DNA of 23,481 nucleotides from an uncultured Collinsella sp. (GTDB lineage: Bacteria > Actinomycetota > Coriobacteriia > Coriobacteriales > Coriobacteriaceae). The notes under the pieces are model-generated. The model saw only the letters and a program-made list of their open reading frames with translations. It was not told the DNA's origin and searched no databases. The stretch spans positions 1 through 23,481 of the forward strand of contig URNJ01000006.1 of the NCBI GenBank assembly GCA_900549215.1. The letters are read 5' to 3'. The translations under genes were made by a program, and so were the position numbers. This document shows positions 1-7,698 of this stretch, piece after piece. Each line of letters opens with the position of its first letter. The stretch's first letter is position 1.

Positions 1-176
1 CCGTCAAAGCCCTTGACCTCGGCCGCCACCTTGACGGTAAACGCATCGGTATCGAAGTGCGTGATCGGGCCGATGCCGCACGTGCCGGCGCACATGGCCG
101 CCCAGGTGGCAAGCGCCGTGTTGCCGAGCGGCGATACGGCACCTATGCCGGTGATTGCAACTCTCTGTTCCATCAT
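1..176 (-). CDS. fabF: beta-ketoacyl-ACP synthase II, N-terminal fragment (cut by window edge)
   Basis: Only the first 58 or so codons are present; the gene continues past the left edge. The translation begins MMEQRVAITGIGAVSPLGN, the typical first beta strand and glycine-rich turn of FabF condensing enzymes. FabF elongates acyl-ACP with malonyl-ACP in the cytosol. The catalytic Cys-His-His triad lies outside the window, so identity rests on the N-terminus and on the neighbours. Two adjacent ATGs (176 and 173) are possible; a GAGGAG ribosome binding site sits 3 bases before the first and 6 before the second, so 173 may be the true start. It follows fabG by 36 bases and is the last visible gene of the fab operon. 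In streptococcal operons of this order accB, fabZ and accCDA follow, but that cannot be seen here. Confidence 0.88.
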   Translation of the reverse strand, partial: MMEQRVAITGIGAVSPLGNTALATWAAMCAGTCGIGPITHFDTDAFTVKVAAEVKGFD

Positions 177-212
177 GGTCTCCTCATCCAAGCCGTTCTT
201 CGGCCCTGGTTT

Positions 213-986
213 CTACATCGCCATTCCGCCGTCGACGCGTACGACTTCGCCCGTAATGTAGGCAGCCGCATCGCTCACTAAAAATCGCACCACACCGGCC
301 ACCTCTTCGGGCTGCGCCATACGCTTAAGGGGAATCTGCTCCTCGGTTACCGTACGCACCTTCTCCGAGAGCTTTGCCGTCATATCCGTCTCGACAAACC
401 CGGGGGCGACCGCGTTCACTCGTACGCCGCGGGGCGCAAGCTCGCGCGCCACCGCCTTGGTCAGGCCGATCACGCCCGCCTTGGAGGCAGCGTAGTTGGC
501 TTGCCCGGCATTGCCCATCAGGCCCACGACCGAGCTCATGTTGACGACGCAACCGCCACGCTGGCGCATAAAGGTCTTGGTGAGCGCGCGCGTCATGTTG
601 AATGTTCCCTTGAGATTGACGTCGAGCACGCGGTCGAAGGCGTCATCGCCCATGCGCATGAGCAGGCCATCGCGGGTGATGCCGGCGTTGTTGACGAGCG
701 CCCAAATGGAGCCAAAGTCGTTGAGGACCGCTTCCACGCACGCGTTGACGGCAGCGGGGTCGGCCACGTCACATTGATATGAGCGCGCCGTGGCGCCAGC
801 CGCCTCGCAGGCGTCGCACGTCTCGCGCGCCGCATCGACGCTGCCGGCATAGACGACGGCAATATCAAAGCCGTCCTCCGCCAAGCCAACCGCACAAGCG
901 CGGCCGATTCCCCGCGAGCCGCCCGTGACCAGTGCCACACGACGTGAGTCGTTGCGCTCGAGCGCGCCATTGTTCAAGTTGCCCAT
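213..986 (-). CDS. fabG: 3-oxoacyl-ACP reductase FabG
   Basis: A 257-residue short-chain dehydrogenase that would reduce beta-ketoacyl-ACP to beta-hydroxyacyl-ACP with NADPH. The cofactor motif TGGSRGIG is at residues 21-28, NNAG at 99-102, and the catalytic Ser152, Tyr165 and Lys169 lie in SSVVG and NYAASKAG. The C-terminus ends in VDGGMAM, as in FabG. The N-terminus is about a dozen residues longer than usual (MGNLNNGALERNDSRR before VALVTGG). There is no later Met before the Rossmann strand, and AAAGGA stands 5 bases before this ATG, so the start is accepted. It sits between fabD (30-base gap) and fabF (36-base gap) in the fab operon. General SDR enzymes look alike, but the context makes FabG very likely. 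Confidence 0.95.
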   Translation of the reverse strand: MGNLNNGALERNDSRRVALVTGGSRGIGRACAVGLAEDGFDIAVVYAGSVDAARETCDACEAAGATARSYQCDVADPAAVNACVEAVLNDFGSIWALVNNAGITRDGLLMRMGDDAFDRVLDVNLKGTFNMTRALTKTFMRQRGGCVVNMSSVVGLMGNAGQANYAASKAGVIGLTKAVARELAPRGVRVNAVAPGFVETDMTAKLSEKVRTVTEEQIPLKRMAQPEEVAGVVRFLVSDAAAYITGEVVRVDGGMAM

Positions 987-1016
987 GTCATTCCTTTCGG
1001 GTTACAGCCCTGTGGA

Positions 1017-1961
1017 CTATGCGAGCTCGTCGGCAATAGCTGCGACCTGCTCGGCCGTCTCGCACGAATACACACGAACGTCGCTCAGCGTACGCTTGAC
1101 CAGGCCGGACAGCGTTTTGCCGGGGCCGACCTCAATAAATGTGTCGATGCCTTGATCCTGCAGAGCATGCAGTGTATCGACCCAGCGTACGGCATGGCTC
1201 ACCTGATTGGCCAAGACATCCGATGCCGTCTGGGGGTCCGCCGGATAGGACGCCGCTGTCATATTTGCCAAAACAGGAATGAGCAACGGGGACGGCGCGT
1301 GACCGGCCTCAATATATGCGGCAAGGCCACAGGTTGCCTCGGCCATATAGGGGCTATGAAATGCACCCGACACCGCGACCCGGCAAAACCCCGCCCCCTC
1401 CATGGCGCGGCCGCCAGCCTCTTTTACTAGGACGTCGAGGGTCTGCAGCGCATCGGGCGCTCCGGCCACAACCGTCTGCTGGGGACTGTTGTAGTTGACC
1501 GGCCAGCAGTCCTCGCCGGCCTGCGCAGCCAGGTTCTCGACTTGCGCAGCATCAAGTTTGATGACGGCGCGCATGCCGCCGGGGTGACGCTCGGCCGCCG
1601 TGGCCATCAATGCCGCGCGCTCACACACGAGCTCAAAACCCGCTCGCGTATCGAATGCCCCCGCAAAGGTGAGTGCAGCGACCTCGCCCAGCGAGAATCC
1701 CGCACAGGCGGCAGGCACCACGCCGCGCTCGCGCAGGGCGACGGCGACAGCCAAGTCGTGCACGAACACGCAAGGCTGCGTGTTCTCTGTCTGCGAGAGC
1801 TCCTCCTTGGAGGCGCTCCGGCACTGCTCGCTCGTCCCCGGGCGCACCTCATCGGCAATGGCGAACACCTCGGCGGCCGCCGGCGATGTCTCGATCAGGT
1901 CGACGCCCATCGCGGGGTGCTGGGCACCCTGGCCGGCAAACAAAAACGCTACGCCACCCAT
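1017..1961 (-). CDS. fabD: malonyl-CoA:ACP transacylase FabD
   Basis: Transfers malonyl from CoA to the ACP phosphopantetheine, supplying extender units to FabH and FabF. Counting from the ATG at 1961 it has 314 residues. It begins MGGVAFLFAGQGAQ with the oxyanion-hole Gln. The nucleophile Ser90 is in GFSLGE (usually GHSLGE, so the residue before Ser is Phe instead of His). Catalytic His202 is in SGAFHS, and EVGPGKTLSGLVKR is near the C-terminus. The reading frame also allows a GTG at 1967, but an AAGGG site is 9 bases before the ATG and only 3 before the GTG, and FabD homologues start near MxxAFxFPGQG, so the ATG is preferred. The start overlaps the end of fabK by 13 bases, implying translational coupling. 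Confidence 0.95.
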   Translation of the reverse strand: MGGVAFLFAGQGAQHPAMGVDLIETSPAAAEVFAIADEVRPGTSEQCRSASKEELSQTENTQPCVFVHDLAVAVALRERGVVPAACAGFSLGEVAALTFAGAFDTRAGFELVCERAALMATAAERHPGGMRAVIKLDAAQVENLAAQAGEDCWPVNYNSPQQTVVAGAPDALQTLDVLVKEAGGRAMEGAGFCRVAVSGAFHSPYMAEATCGLAAYIEAGHAPSPLLIPVLANMTAASYPADPQTASDVLANQVSHAVRWVDTLHALQDQGIDTFIEVGPGKTLSGLVKRTLSDVRVYSCETAEQVAAIADELA

Positions 1962-2890
1962 GCGCACGCACCCTTCAGGACGTGCTCGGCGCCATCGACC
2001 AGGTCGTCAACGATTTCGCGTGCGCTCTGGCGCTCGTTGACCATGCCGGCAATCTGTCCACACAAAAACGAACCCTCTTCGTAGTTGCCGTCCTTGGCGG
2101 CCTTACGCAGCGCACCGGTTCCCATAGCACCGAGCTCCTCGGCACTCGCGCCGGAACCCTCGCTCTTGGCATAGGCGTTGGTAAAGGGGCTCTTGAGGGC
2201 GCGCACCGGATGTCCCGTCGAGCGACCGGTCGCACGCGTCGAAGTGTCGTTGGCCTTCAGGACCATCTCCTTGTACTGCTCCGAGACGGTACACTCATCG
2301 GCAACGAGAAAACGCGTGCCCACTTGGACACCAGCGGCGCCAAGCATAAAGGCGGCCGCCACCCCGCGGCCATCCGCAATACCGCCGGCCACGACGGGAA
2401 TGTCGACCGCATCGACGACCTGCGGCACCAGTGCCATCGTCGAGGTCTCGCCAATATGGCCGCCCGATTCGGTACCCTCGGCAACAACCGCCGTGGCTCC
2501 ACGACGTGCCACGAGGCGCGCCAGCGCCACCGAGGCAACGACCGGGATGACCTTGATGCCCGCCTCGTTCCACGCCTTCATGTACTTGGCAGGATTGCCG
2601 GCGCCCGTCACGACGACCGGCACTCGCTCGTCAATCACGACCTGCGCGACCTCGTCGGCAAACGGGCTCATGAGCATGACGTTGACGCCAAAGGGCTTAT
2701 CCGTCCTGGCGCGCAGCTTATGAATCTGGTCGCGAAGCCAGTTGGCGTCGGCGTTCATGGCCGCGATAATCCCCAAGCCGCCCGCCTCGGACACTGCGGA
2801 CGCCAACGAGGCGTCGGCAATCCAGGCCATACCGCCCTGGAACACGGGCTTTTCGATGCCGAGCAGATCGCAGAGAGGAGTCTTGAGCAT
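1949..2890 (-). CDS. fabK: FMN-dependent enoyl-ACP reductase II (FabK)
   Basis: A 313-residue TIM-barrel flavoprotein of the nitronate monooxygenase/FabK family. It would catalyse the last step of each elongation cycle, reducing trans-2-enoyl-ACP using NAD(P)H and FMN. The N-terminus LLGIEKPVFQGGMAWI and the segment EGTESGGHIG match FabK, and His145 corresponds to the conserved active-site His of the family. Glycine-rich phosphate-binding segments (VVAGGIADGRG, LGAAGVQVGTRF) follow. Its place between acpP (2-base gap) and fabD argues strongly for FabK rather than a nitronate monooxygenase. No FabI-type SDR enoyl reductase is visible. FabK enzymes are known to be insensitive to triclosan, so tolerance is inferred if no FabI is encoded elsewhere. 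Confidence 0.94.
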   Translation of the reverse strand: MLKTPLCDLLGIEKPVFQGGMAWIADASLASAVSEAGGLGIIAAMNADANWLRDQIHKLRARTDKPFGVNVMLMSPFADEVAQVVIDERVPVVVTGAGNPAKYMKAWNEAGIKVIPVVASVALARLVARRGATAVVAEGTESGGHIGETSTMALVPQVVDAVDIPVVAGGIADGRGVAAAFMLGAAGVQVGTRFLVADECTVSEQYKEMVLKANDTSTRATGRSTGHPVRALKSPFTNAYAKSEGSGASAEELGAMGTGALRKAAKDGNYEEGSFLCGQIAGMVNERQSAREIVDDLVDGAEHVLKGACAWVA

Positions 2891-2892
2891 CT

Positions 2893-3129
2893 CTACTTCT
2901 CCAATGCCGCCTCGACCGTATCGGCGAACTCGCCGACCGTCTTGGGGTTCTCCTCGGTATCGAGTTGGATGCCAAACTCGTCCTCGACGGCGACGAGGAT
3001 CTCGACGGTGCCCAGACTGTCGAGACCAATCTCCTCGAGCGTGGACTCGGGCTTCATCTCGACGTCGTCAAGGCCGGCGGTCTCACGGATAACGTCGCAA
3101 ACGCGCTCGAAGGTCTTCTGATCTGCCAT
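2893..3129 (-). CDS. acpP: acyl carrier protein
   Basis: A 78-residue acidic protein with the phosphopantetheine attachment motif GLDSLGTVE; Ser38 is the modified serine. It carries growing acyl chains between the Fab enzymes encoded around it. The sequence has the four-helix ACP layout: helix I about 5-18, the DSL motif at the start of helix II (37-50), and an acidic C-terminal helix ending in EAALEK. AAGGAG lies upstream of the ATG at 3129. It is 52 bases downstream of fabH and 2 bases upstream of fabK. The operon position makes it the primary fatty-acid ACP rather than a polyketide or D-alanyl carrier. Confidence 0.96.
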   Translation of the reverse strand: MADQKTFERVCDVIRETAGLDDVEMKPESTLEEIGLDSLGTVEILVAVEDEFGIQLDTEENPKTVGEFADTVEAALEK

Positions 3130-3181
3130 GGTAGTTCTCCTTTGTTTGTGCCCCAGGGGCGTTTTTATTTCCTATGTGCGA

Positions 3182-4141
3182 CTACTTCCAACGAAGCAGA
3201 TAGCCACCTATATCCAGGCCAGCGCCAAATCCAACGAGGGCGATGGTGTCGTCCGCATTCAGTGCGTCGGTGCGTGCCAGCCGGTCAAGCGCAAGGGGAA
3301 TGCAGGCGCTCGAAATGTTGCCGGTCTCGCGCAGTGTTCGAACCACGCGCTCGTCTGGCACGCCGAGGCGCTTGACCGCCTGACTCAGGATTCGCTCGTT
3401 AGCCTGATGGAATACAAAATGATCGATGTCTTCGACCGAAATGCCTGCATCGCTCGCAAGCTTATGGACCGTGTCGCAGATGGCGTTGACGCCGAACTTG
3501 AACACGCGGCGGCCATTCATGGACAGCACGCTCTCGCTATCTGCGGAAGCCTTAAACGGCGAGGTGCCGACCAGACCGGGAACGCGCAACGTCTCGACGT
3601 CGGGCGCCGTCGAAAGCTCAACGGCAAGGGGGCTGTCTCCCCCAGTCCCAATCACTGCGGCTCCTGCCCCATCGCCAAAGAGCACGCAGGTGGTACGGTC
3701 GGTCCAGTCGAGTGCGCGCGTCATCTGCTCGGCAGCAACGACAAGTACGCGCTCGGCACGGCCGCGGGCGATATAGCCCTCGGCGACATCGAGCGCAAAT
3801 ACGAAGCCGGCGCAGGCCGCCGAAACATCGAAGGCAGGGCACGTCGCGCCTAGTCGCTCAGCAACGGCGCACGCCTCGGCGGGAACAAGGTGGTCACCCG
3901 TCGTCGTCGAGCAGACGATCAGATCCAGCTGGCTCGCGTCGATTCCGGACACCCGGAGTGCTCGCTCGCTCGCCGCTACGGCAAGGTCGTCAAGTGACTC
4001 GGTGGTGCAGACGTGGCGGCTCTTGATACCAGTGCGGGTAAAAATCCACTCATCCGAGGTATCGAGGAACTCGGACAGCTCGTCATTGGAAACACTGCGC
4101 TTAGGAAGCGCCGAGCCTGTTCCAAGAATCGTGAAACCCAT
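3182..4141 (-). CDS. fabH: beta-ketoacyl-ACP synthase III FabH
   Basis: Initiates fatty-acid synthesis by condensing an acyl-CoA primer with malonyl-ACP. From the ATG at 4141 it has 319 residues. The catalytic triad is visible: Cys110 (SAACAGF), His245 (FVFHQANERI) and Asn275 (ETGNISS), matching Cys112/His244/Asn274 of E. coli FabH. The start MGFTILGTGSALPKR is normal for the family, and AAAGGAGG lies 6 bases upstream. The open frame reaches to 4198, but those 19 extra residues would be encoded by the operator-like repeat region and are rejected. It is the first gene of the fab operon and is probably controlled by the two direct repeats at 4158-4176 and 4206-4224. Confidence 0.95.
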   Translation of the reverse strand: MGFTILGTGSALPKRSVSNDELSEFLDTSDEWIFTRTGIKSRHVCTTESLDDLAVAASERALRVSGIDASQLDLIVCSTTTGDHLVPAEACAVAERLGATCPAFDVSAACAGFVFALDVAEGYIARGRAERVLVVAAEQMTRALDWTDRTTCVLFGDGAGAAVIGTGGDSPLAVELSTAPDVETLRVPGLVGTSPFKASADSESVLSMNGRRVFKFGVNAICDTVHKLASDAGISVEDIDHFVFHQANERILSQAVKRLGVPDERVVRTLRETGNISSACIPLALDRLARTDALNADDTIALVGFGAGLDIGGYLLRWK

Positions 4142-4157
4142 CACTAACCTCCTTTGA

Positions 4158-4176
4158 GTTGTTGACGTGTTTACAT
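4158..4176. promoter_or_regulatory. operator-like direct repeat, copy 1 (fabH 5' leader)
   Basis: The 19-base sequence GTTGTTGACGTGTTTACAT recurs with one mismatch at 4206-4224, 48 bases away in the same orientation. This copy lies just downstream of the presumed fabH start of transcription and just upstream of its ribosome binding site. The core TGTTWACA is close to a palindrome. I interpret it as a regulator binding site for the fab operon. It does not match the FapR or FabT consensus that I know, so the regulator is unidentified. Confidence 0.6.
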
Positions 4177-4186
4177 CGACCAAGAG

Positions 4187-4192
4187 AGGATA
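4187..4192 (-). promoter_or_regulatory. possible -10 element for the fab operon
   Basis: On the minus strand the hexamer TATCCT, preceded by GCGC, lies 46 bases before the fabH ATG. The same hexamer is the -10 of the good rpsL promoter. The -35 position at 17-base spacing falls in repeat copy 2 (minus-strand CGTCAA) and is a poor match, as expected if an activator or atypical contact is needed. The assignment is tentative. Confidence 0.4.
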
Positions 4193-4205
4193 GCGCATTT
4201 CAGTC

Positions 4206-4224
4206 GTTGTTGACGTGTTAACAT
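4206..4224. promoter_or_regulatory. operator-like direct repeat, copy 2 (fabH/birA intergenic region)
   Basis: GTTGTTGACGTGTTAACAT, identical to copy 1 except for one T/A change. It spans the place where the -35 of the candidate fabH promoter would lie. With copy 1 it brackets the TATCCT element, a layout typical of a repressor pair. It lies 94 bases before birA and could also affect that divergent gene. Confidence 0.6.
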
Positions 4225-4317
4225 TAAATTGTCCAAATGCGACAAAGGCTTCACATTGTGTCTATCTCTCGACACCATTACGCGATTGCCTTATTAACTT
4301 AGGAGGTAGCAACCGTT

Positions 4318-5094
4318 ATGGATACCAAATTAACGATAGTCGACGTAACCGGATCGACCAACGATGACCTGCTCGAAGCAGGAAAACAGGGAGCGCCGCA
4401 CGGCACAGGACTTGCCGCCCGGGCTCAAACAGCAGGACGCGGCCGGCGCGGGCACAAGTGGGACTCAACCGTCGGCAACTTATTGCTTTCGATTGTCCTG
4501 CGCCCATGCGTTAATCCTGCAAAGTTCTCTGGTCTTGCCGCCGTCAGCGGCCTAGCGGTGCTCGAAGCACTCGAAAAGCAGGGTCTTGCAAACGAGATTC
4601 GCCTTAAATGGCCCAACGACCTTGTCGCGCGAGGACGCAAGCTCGGCGGCATTCTGGTCGAGGCCGCACGCGATAACGAAGGCAAGCCCTTCGCCGTCTG
4701 CGGCATTGGCGTCAACGTAAACTACACGCCCCAAGAGGTACCCGATGGCGGCCTGGCGGCAATTGGCCTCTCGGACCTTAACGAGAGCGTTTCCACCGTC
4801 AATATGCTCCTCGATGAGGTCTATCGCGCAGTTATAGACGCTGTAGATGCGTGGGCAGAGCGTCTTAACGCCATGGAAGAAGACGCCGGACCGCTCGCGC
4901 CCGTCCACGGCGAATATGTCACTCACCTCAATTGGATTGGGGAGCACGTTATCGCCCGTTCCCCTGCCGGCGACGAGCTGGCACGCGGCATCTTTAAAAC
5001 CGTCGATGGCTTTGGTCGCGCATGTATCGAAACGGAAGGCGGTTTGCGATCCTTCCATTTTGAGGAGGCATCGCTGCGTCCCGCGAGCGAATAG
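4318..5094 (+). CDS. birA: biotin--[acetyl-CoA-carboxylase] ligase (monofunctional BirA)
   Basis: A 258-residue biotin protein ligase that would activate biotin to biotinyl-5'-AMP and attach it to the biotin carboxyl carrier protein of acetyl-CoA carboxylase. Catalytic-domain landmarks are STND at 13-16, the biotinyl-AMP loop GRGRRGHKW at 40-48, LKWPNDL at 96-102, KLGGILVE at 108-115 with the conserved Lys108, and CGIGVNVN at 128-135. A C-terminal SH3-like cap follows. The N-terminal winged-helix DNA-binding domain of E. coli BirA is absent, so this is the monofunctional type and is unlikely to be a repressor itself. AGGAGG at 4301-4306 is 11 bases before the ATG, slightly long. It is divergent from the fab operon, consistent with serving lipid synthesis, and ends in a shared terminator. 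Confidence 0.93.
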   Translation: MDTKLTIVDVTGSTNDDLLEAGKQGAPHGTGLAARAQTAGRGRRGHKWDSTVGNLLLSIVLRPCVNPAKFSGLAAVSGLAVLEALEKQGLANEIRLKWPNDLVARGRKLGGILVEAARDNEGKPFAVCGIGVNVNYTPQEVPDGGLAAIGLSDLNESVSTVNMLLDEVYRAVIDAVDAWAERLNAMEEDAGPLAPVHGEYVTHLNWIGEHVIARSPAGDELARGIFKTVDGFGRACIETEGGLRSFHFEEASLRPASE

Positions 5095-5154
5095 GGCGCC
5101 ACAGCCAGCCGCTCGGCAGCCTTACCCGGCGGTCCGAACCCATCATGCAAAACA

Positions 5155-5191
5155 AAAGGGCCCCGCTACCGTAACGGCAGCGGGGCCCTTT
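5155..5191. terminator. bidirectional intrinsic terminator (birA / rpsJ)
   Basis: Thirteen-base perfect stem: 5155-5167 pairs with 5179-5191 around an 11-base loop that contains a further small CCG/CGG pairing. The arms begin with A-rich and end with T-rich bases, so on either strand a GC-rich hairpin is followed by U residues. It separates the convergent birA (+) and rpsJ (-) and should terminate both. Confidence 0.9.
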
Positions 5192-5210
5192 AAGCTATGA
5201 GCGATATCGC

Positions 5211-5519
5211 TTAGAGCTTGATGTCGATGTCGACGCCAGCGGGGAGGTCGAGACGCATAAGCGAATCAACGGTGCCCGAGGTGGGGTCGAGGATGTCGAT
5301 GAGGCGCTTGTGGGTGCGCATCTCGAACTGCTCACGGGAGTCCTTGTTCACGTGCGGCGAGCGGATAACCGTGTACAGGTTGCGCTCGGTGGGCAGGGGG
5401 ACAGGACCGGAAACGCGAGCGCCGGTCTTCTGAGCGGTCTCAACGATGAGCTTCGCGGACTGATCGACGACCTCGTGATCATAGCCCTTGAGGCGAATGC
5501 GGATCTTCTGGGTAGCCAA
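5211..5519 (-). CDS. rpsJ: 30S ribosomal protein S10
   Basis: A 102-residue S10 protein, component of the 30S head and, as NusE in known systems, of antitermination complexes. The sequence runs ATQKIRIRLKGYDHEVVDQ, GPVPLPTERNLYTVIRSPHV, then ends PAGVDIDIKL, characteristic throughout. The start codon is TTG (minus strand 5519-5517): GGAGG lies 6 bases upstream and no in-frame ATG precedes it. It is 60 bases downstream of fusA with a strong terminator straight after, so S10 is the last gene of the str operon here rather than the first gene of the S10-spc operon. No tuf lies between fusA and rpsJ. Confidence 0.97.
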   Translation of the reverse strand: MATQKIRIRLKGYDHEVVDQSAKLIVETAQKTGARVSGPVPLPTERNLYTVIRSPHVNKDSREQFEMRTHKRLIDILDPTSGTVDSLMRLDLPAGVDIDIKL

Positions 5520-5579
5520 CTTAAACCTCCAAAGAGTGCGAGAGATGTTCTCGCGGATTACGTAACAGGGAGCTAGAAC

Positions 5580-7679
5580 TTAGGCGTTCTTGCTCATGAC
5601 CTCGTCCACGATGGACTTGGGCGCGGGCTCATAAGAGTCGAACTGCATCGTGTAGGATGCACGGCCCTGGGTCTGGGAGCGAAGGTCGGTAGCGTAACCG
5701 AACATCTCGCCCAGCGGCACCTTGGCACGGATGAGCTTGCTGTTCTTGCGATCCTCCATGCCCTCGATCTTGCCGCGGCGACCGGAGAGGTTGCCCATAA
5801 CGTCGCCCATGTACTGCTCGGGGGTCTCGACCTCGACAGCCATGATCGGCTCGAGCAGCTGCGGATCGGACTTCTTGAGGGCGTCCTTGATAGCCATGGA
5901 ACCGGCGATCTTGAAGGCGGCCTCGGAGGAGTCGACCTCGTGGTAAGAACCGTCGAACAGGGTGACCTTAACGTCGAGGACCGGGAAGCCGGCGATAACA
6001 CCGGTGTTCAGGGCCTCCTGGATGCCCTTGTCGATGGACGGGATGTACTCCTTGGGCACGACGCCGCCGACGATAGCGTTGACGAACTCGTAGCCGAAGC
6101 CCTCCTCCATCTTCTCGAGCTTGATGACAGCGTGGCCGTACTGACCGCGACCGCCGGACTGACGGACGAACTTGCCCTCAGCCTTCTCGACGTCGTGACC
6201 AGCGGTCTCGCGGTAGGCAACCTGGGGCTTACCAACGTTAGCGTCAACCTTGAACTCACGGAGCAGACGGTCGACGATGATCTCGAGGTGCAGCTCGCCC
6301 ATGCCGGCGATGATGGTCTGGCCGGTCTCGTGGTTGGTGGACACCTGGAAGGTCGGGTCCTCCTCGGCGAGCTTGGTCAGAGCCAGGGACATCTTGTCCT
6401 GCTCGGCCTTGGTCTTGGGCTCGATGGCAACGTCGATAACGGGCTTAGCGAACTCGATCTTCTCGAGGACGATCTCCTTGCCCTCGGCGCACAGGGTGTC
6501 ACCGGTGGTGGAGTTCTTGAAGCCGACGCAAGCGACGATGTCGCCGGCGGCAGCGTCGTCACGGTCGATACGCTCGGCAGCGTTCATCTCGAGGATGCGG
6601 CCGAGGCGCTCGCGCTGACCGTTGGAGGCATTGACCACGTAGGAGCCGGACTCGGCACGGCCGGAGTAAACGCGGACATAGGTGAGCTTACCGACGAACG
6701 GGTCGGTCATGATCTTGAAGACCAGGCCGGAGAAGGGCTCGTCGAAGGAAGGATGACGCTGGATCTCCTCGCCGGTGTCCGGATCGGTACCGGTGACGGC
6801 CTCAACGTCGAGCGGGCTGGGCAGGTAGTCGACGACAGCGTCGAGCAGCTCCTGAACGCCCTTGTTCTTGTAGGCGGAGCCCACGAAGACGAGGTTGAGC
6901 TCGTTGGCCAGAACACCCTTGCGCAGAGCAGCCTTGAGCTCCTCGACGGTGAAGTCCTCCTCCATGAGGATCTTCTCCATGAGCTCGTCGTCAAAGCTGG
7001 CAGCAGCGTCGAGGAGCTCCTCGCGCTTGGTGGCAGCGATGTCGGCAAACTCAGCCGGGATCTCGTCCATCGGCTCGGGGTAGGTCATGCCCTTCTCGTC
7101 GGCCTTGAAGTCCCATGCAGTCATGGTGACCAGGTCGATGACGCCCCAGAAGTTGTCCTCGGCGCCCATCGGGACCTGAGCGGCCACGGCGTTAGCGTCG
7201 AGACGATCCTTCATGGTCTCGATAGCGTTGAAGAAGTCAGCGCCCACGCGGTCATACTTGTTGATGAAGGCGATGCGGGGGACGTTGAAGGTGGAAGCCT
7301 GACGCCAAACGGTCTCAGACTGGGGCTGGACGCCGGCAACGGCGTCGAAGACGGCGACAGCGCCATCGAGGACGCGCAGGCAGCGCTCGACCTCGGCGGT
7401 GAAGTCAACGTGGCCCGGGGTGTCGATGATCTGGATGCGGTAGTCCTTACCGTCCTTGTTCCAGAAGCACGTGGTAGCAGCGGAGGTAATGGTTACGCCG
7501 CGCTCCTGCTCCTGAACCATCCAGTCCATGGTGGCAGCGCCCTCATGGACCTCACCGATCTTGTGGGTCTTACCGGTGTAGTAAAGAATACGCTCGGTCG
7601 TGGTGGTCTTACCGGCATCGATGTGGGCCATGATGCCGATGTTACGGGTATCGGAAAGCTTGTACTTAGGCTTAGCCAT
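5580..7679 (-). CDS. fusA: translation elongation factor G
   Basis: A 699-residue GTPase that drives tRNA-mRNA translocation on the ribosome. GTPase motifs: G1 AHIDAGKT at 18-25, G2 in RGVTITSAATT around 60-70, G3 DTPGH at 86-90, G4 NKYD at 140-143, and G5 GSAYKNKG about 120 residues later. Domain IV is recognisable in the GRGQYGHAVIKLE and NAIVGGVVPKEYIPS segments, and domain V carries AAFKIAGSMAIKDA and GDVMGNLSGRRG. The G4 residue between Lys and Asp is Tyr, whereas most bacterial EF-Gs have Met. AAGGA stands upstream of the ATG. It lies 19 bases downstream of rpsG in the str operon. Length and motifs are those of canonical EF-G rather than a TetM-type protein. Confidence 0.98.
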   Translation of the reverse strand: MAKPKYKLSDTRNIGIMAHIDAGKTTTTERILYYTGKTHKIGEVHEGAATMDWMVQEQERGVTITSAATTCFWNKDGKDYRIQIIDTPGHVDFTAEVERCLRVLDGAVAVFDAVAGVQPQSETVWRQASTFNVPRIAFINKYDRVGADFFNAIETMKDRLDANAVAAQVPMGAEDNFWGVIDLVTMTAWDFKADEKGMTYPEPMDEIPAEFADIAATKREELLDAAASFDDELMEKILMEEDFTVEELKAALRKGVLANELNLVFVGSAYKNKGVQELLDAVVDYLPSPLDVEAVTGTDPDTGEEIQRHPSFDEPFSGLVFKIMTDPFVGKLTYVRVYSGRAESGSYVVNASNGQRERLGRILEMNAAERIDRDDAAAGDIVACVGFKNSTTGDTLCAEGKEIVLEKIEFAKPVIDVAIEPKTKAEQDKMSLALTKLAEEDPTFQVSTNHETGQTIIAGMGELHLEIIVDRLLREFKVDANVGKPQVAYRETAGHDVEKAEGKFVRQSGGRGQYGHAVIKLEKMEEGFGYEFVNAIVGGVVPKEYIPSIDKGIQEALNTGVIAGFPVLDVKVTLFDGSYHEVDSSEAAFKIAGSMAIKDALKKSDPQLLEPIMAVEVETPEQYMGDVMGNLSGRRGKIEGMEDRKNSKLIRAKVPLGEMFGYATDLRSQTQGRASYTMQFDSYEPAPKSIVDEVMSKNA

Positions 7680-7698
7680 GTTAGTTCCTTACCTTAAC

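Noticed and set aside
1673..3121. A 482-codon + strand frame opposite fabD, fabK and acpP
   Set aside because: It spans several well-supported minus-strand genes, is Arg-rich with no domain, and has no ribosome binding site.
3149..3165. GCCCC/GGGGC palindrome followed by GTTTTTATT in the fabH-acpP spacer
   Set aside because: It points as a terminator on the + strand, where there is no gene to end; the stem is only 5 bases with a one-base loop. Probably incidental.
4142..4198. Upstream start extending fabH by 19 residues
   Set aside because: The extension would be coded by an operator-like repeat, lacks a ribosome binding site, and the start at 4141 has a strong one and fits the family.
4269..4297. 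TCGACA-N17-TATTAA as a birA promoter
   Set aside because: Spacing and hexamers are acceptable, but transcription would begin inside the birA ribosome binding site, so I did not annotate it.
5940..7697. A 585-codon open frame on the + strand opposite fusA
   Set aside because: Same low-complexity Leu/Val/Asp/Gly pattern, antisense to EF-G; a codon-bias shadow.
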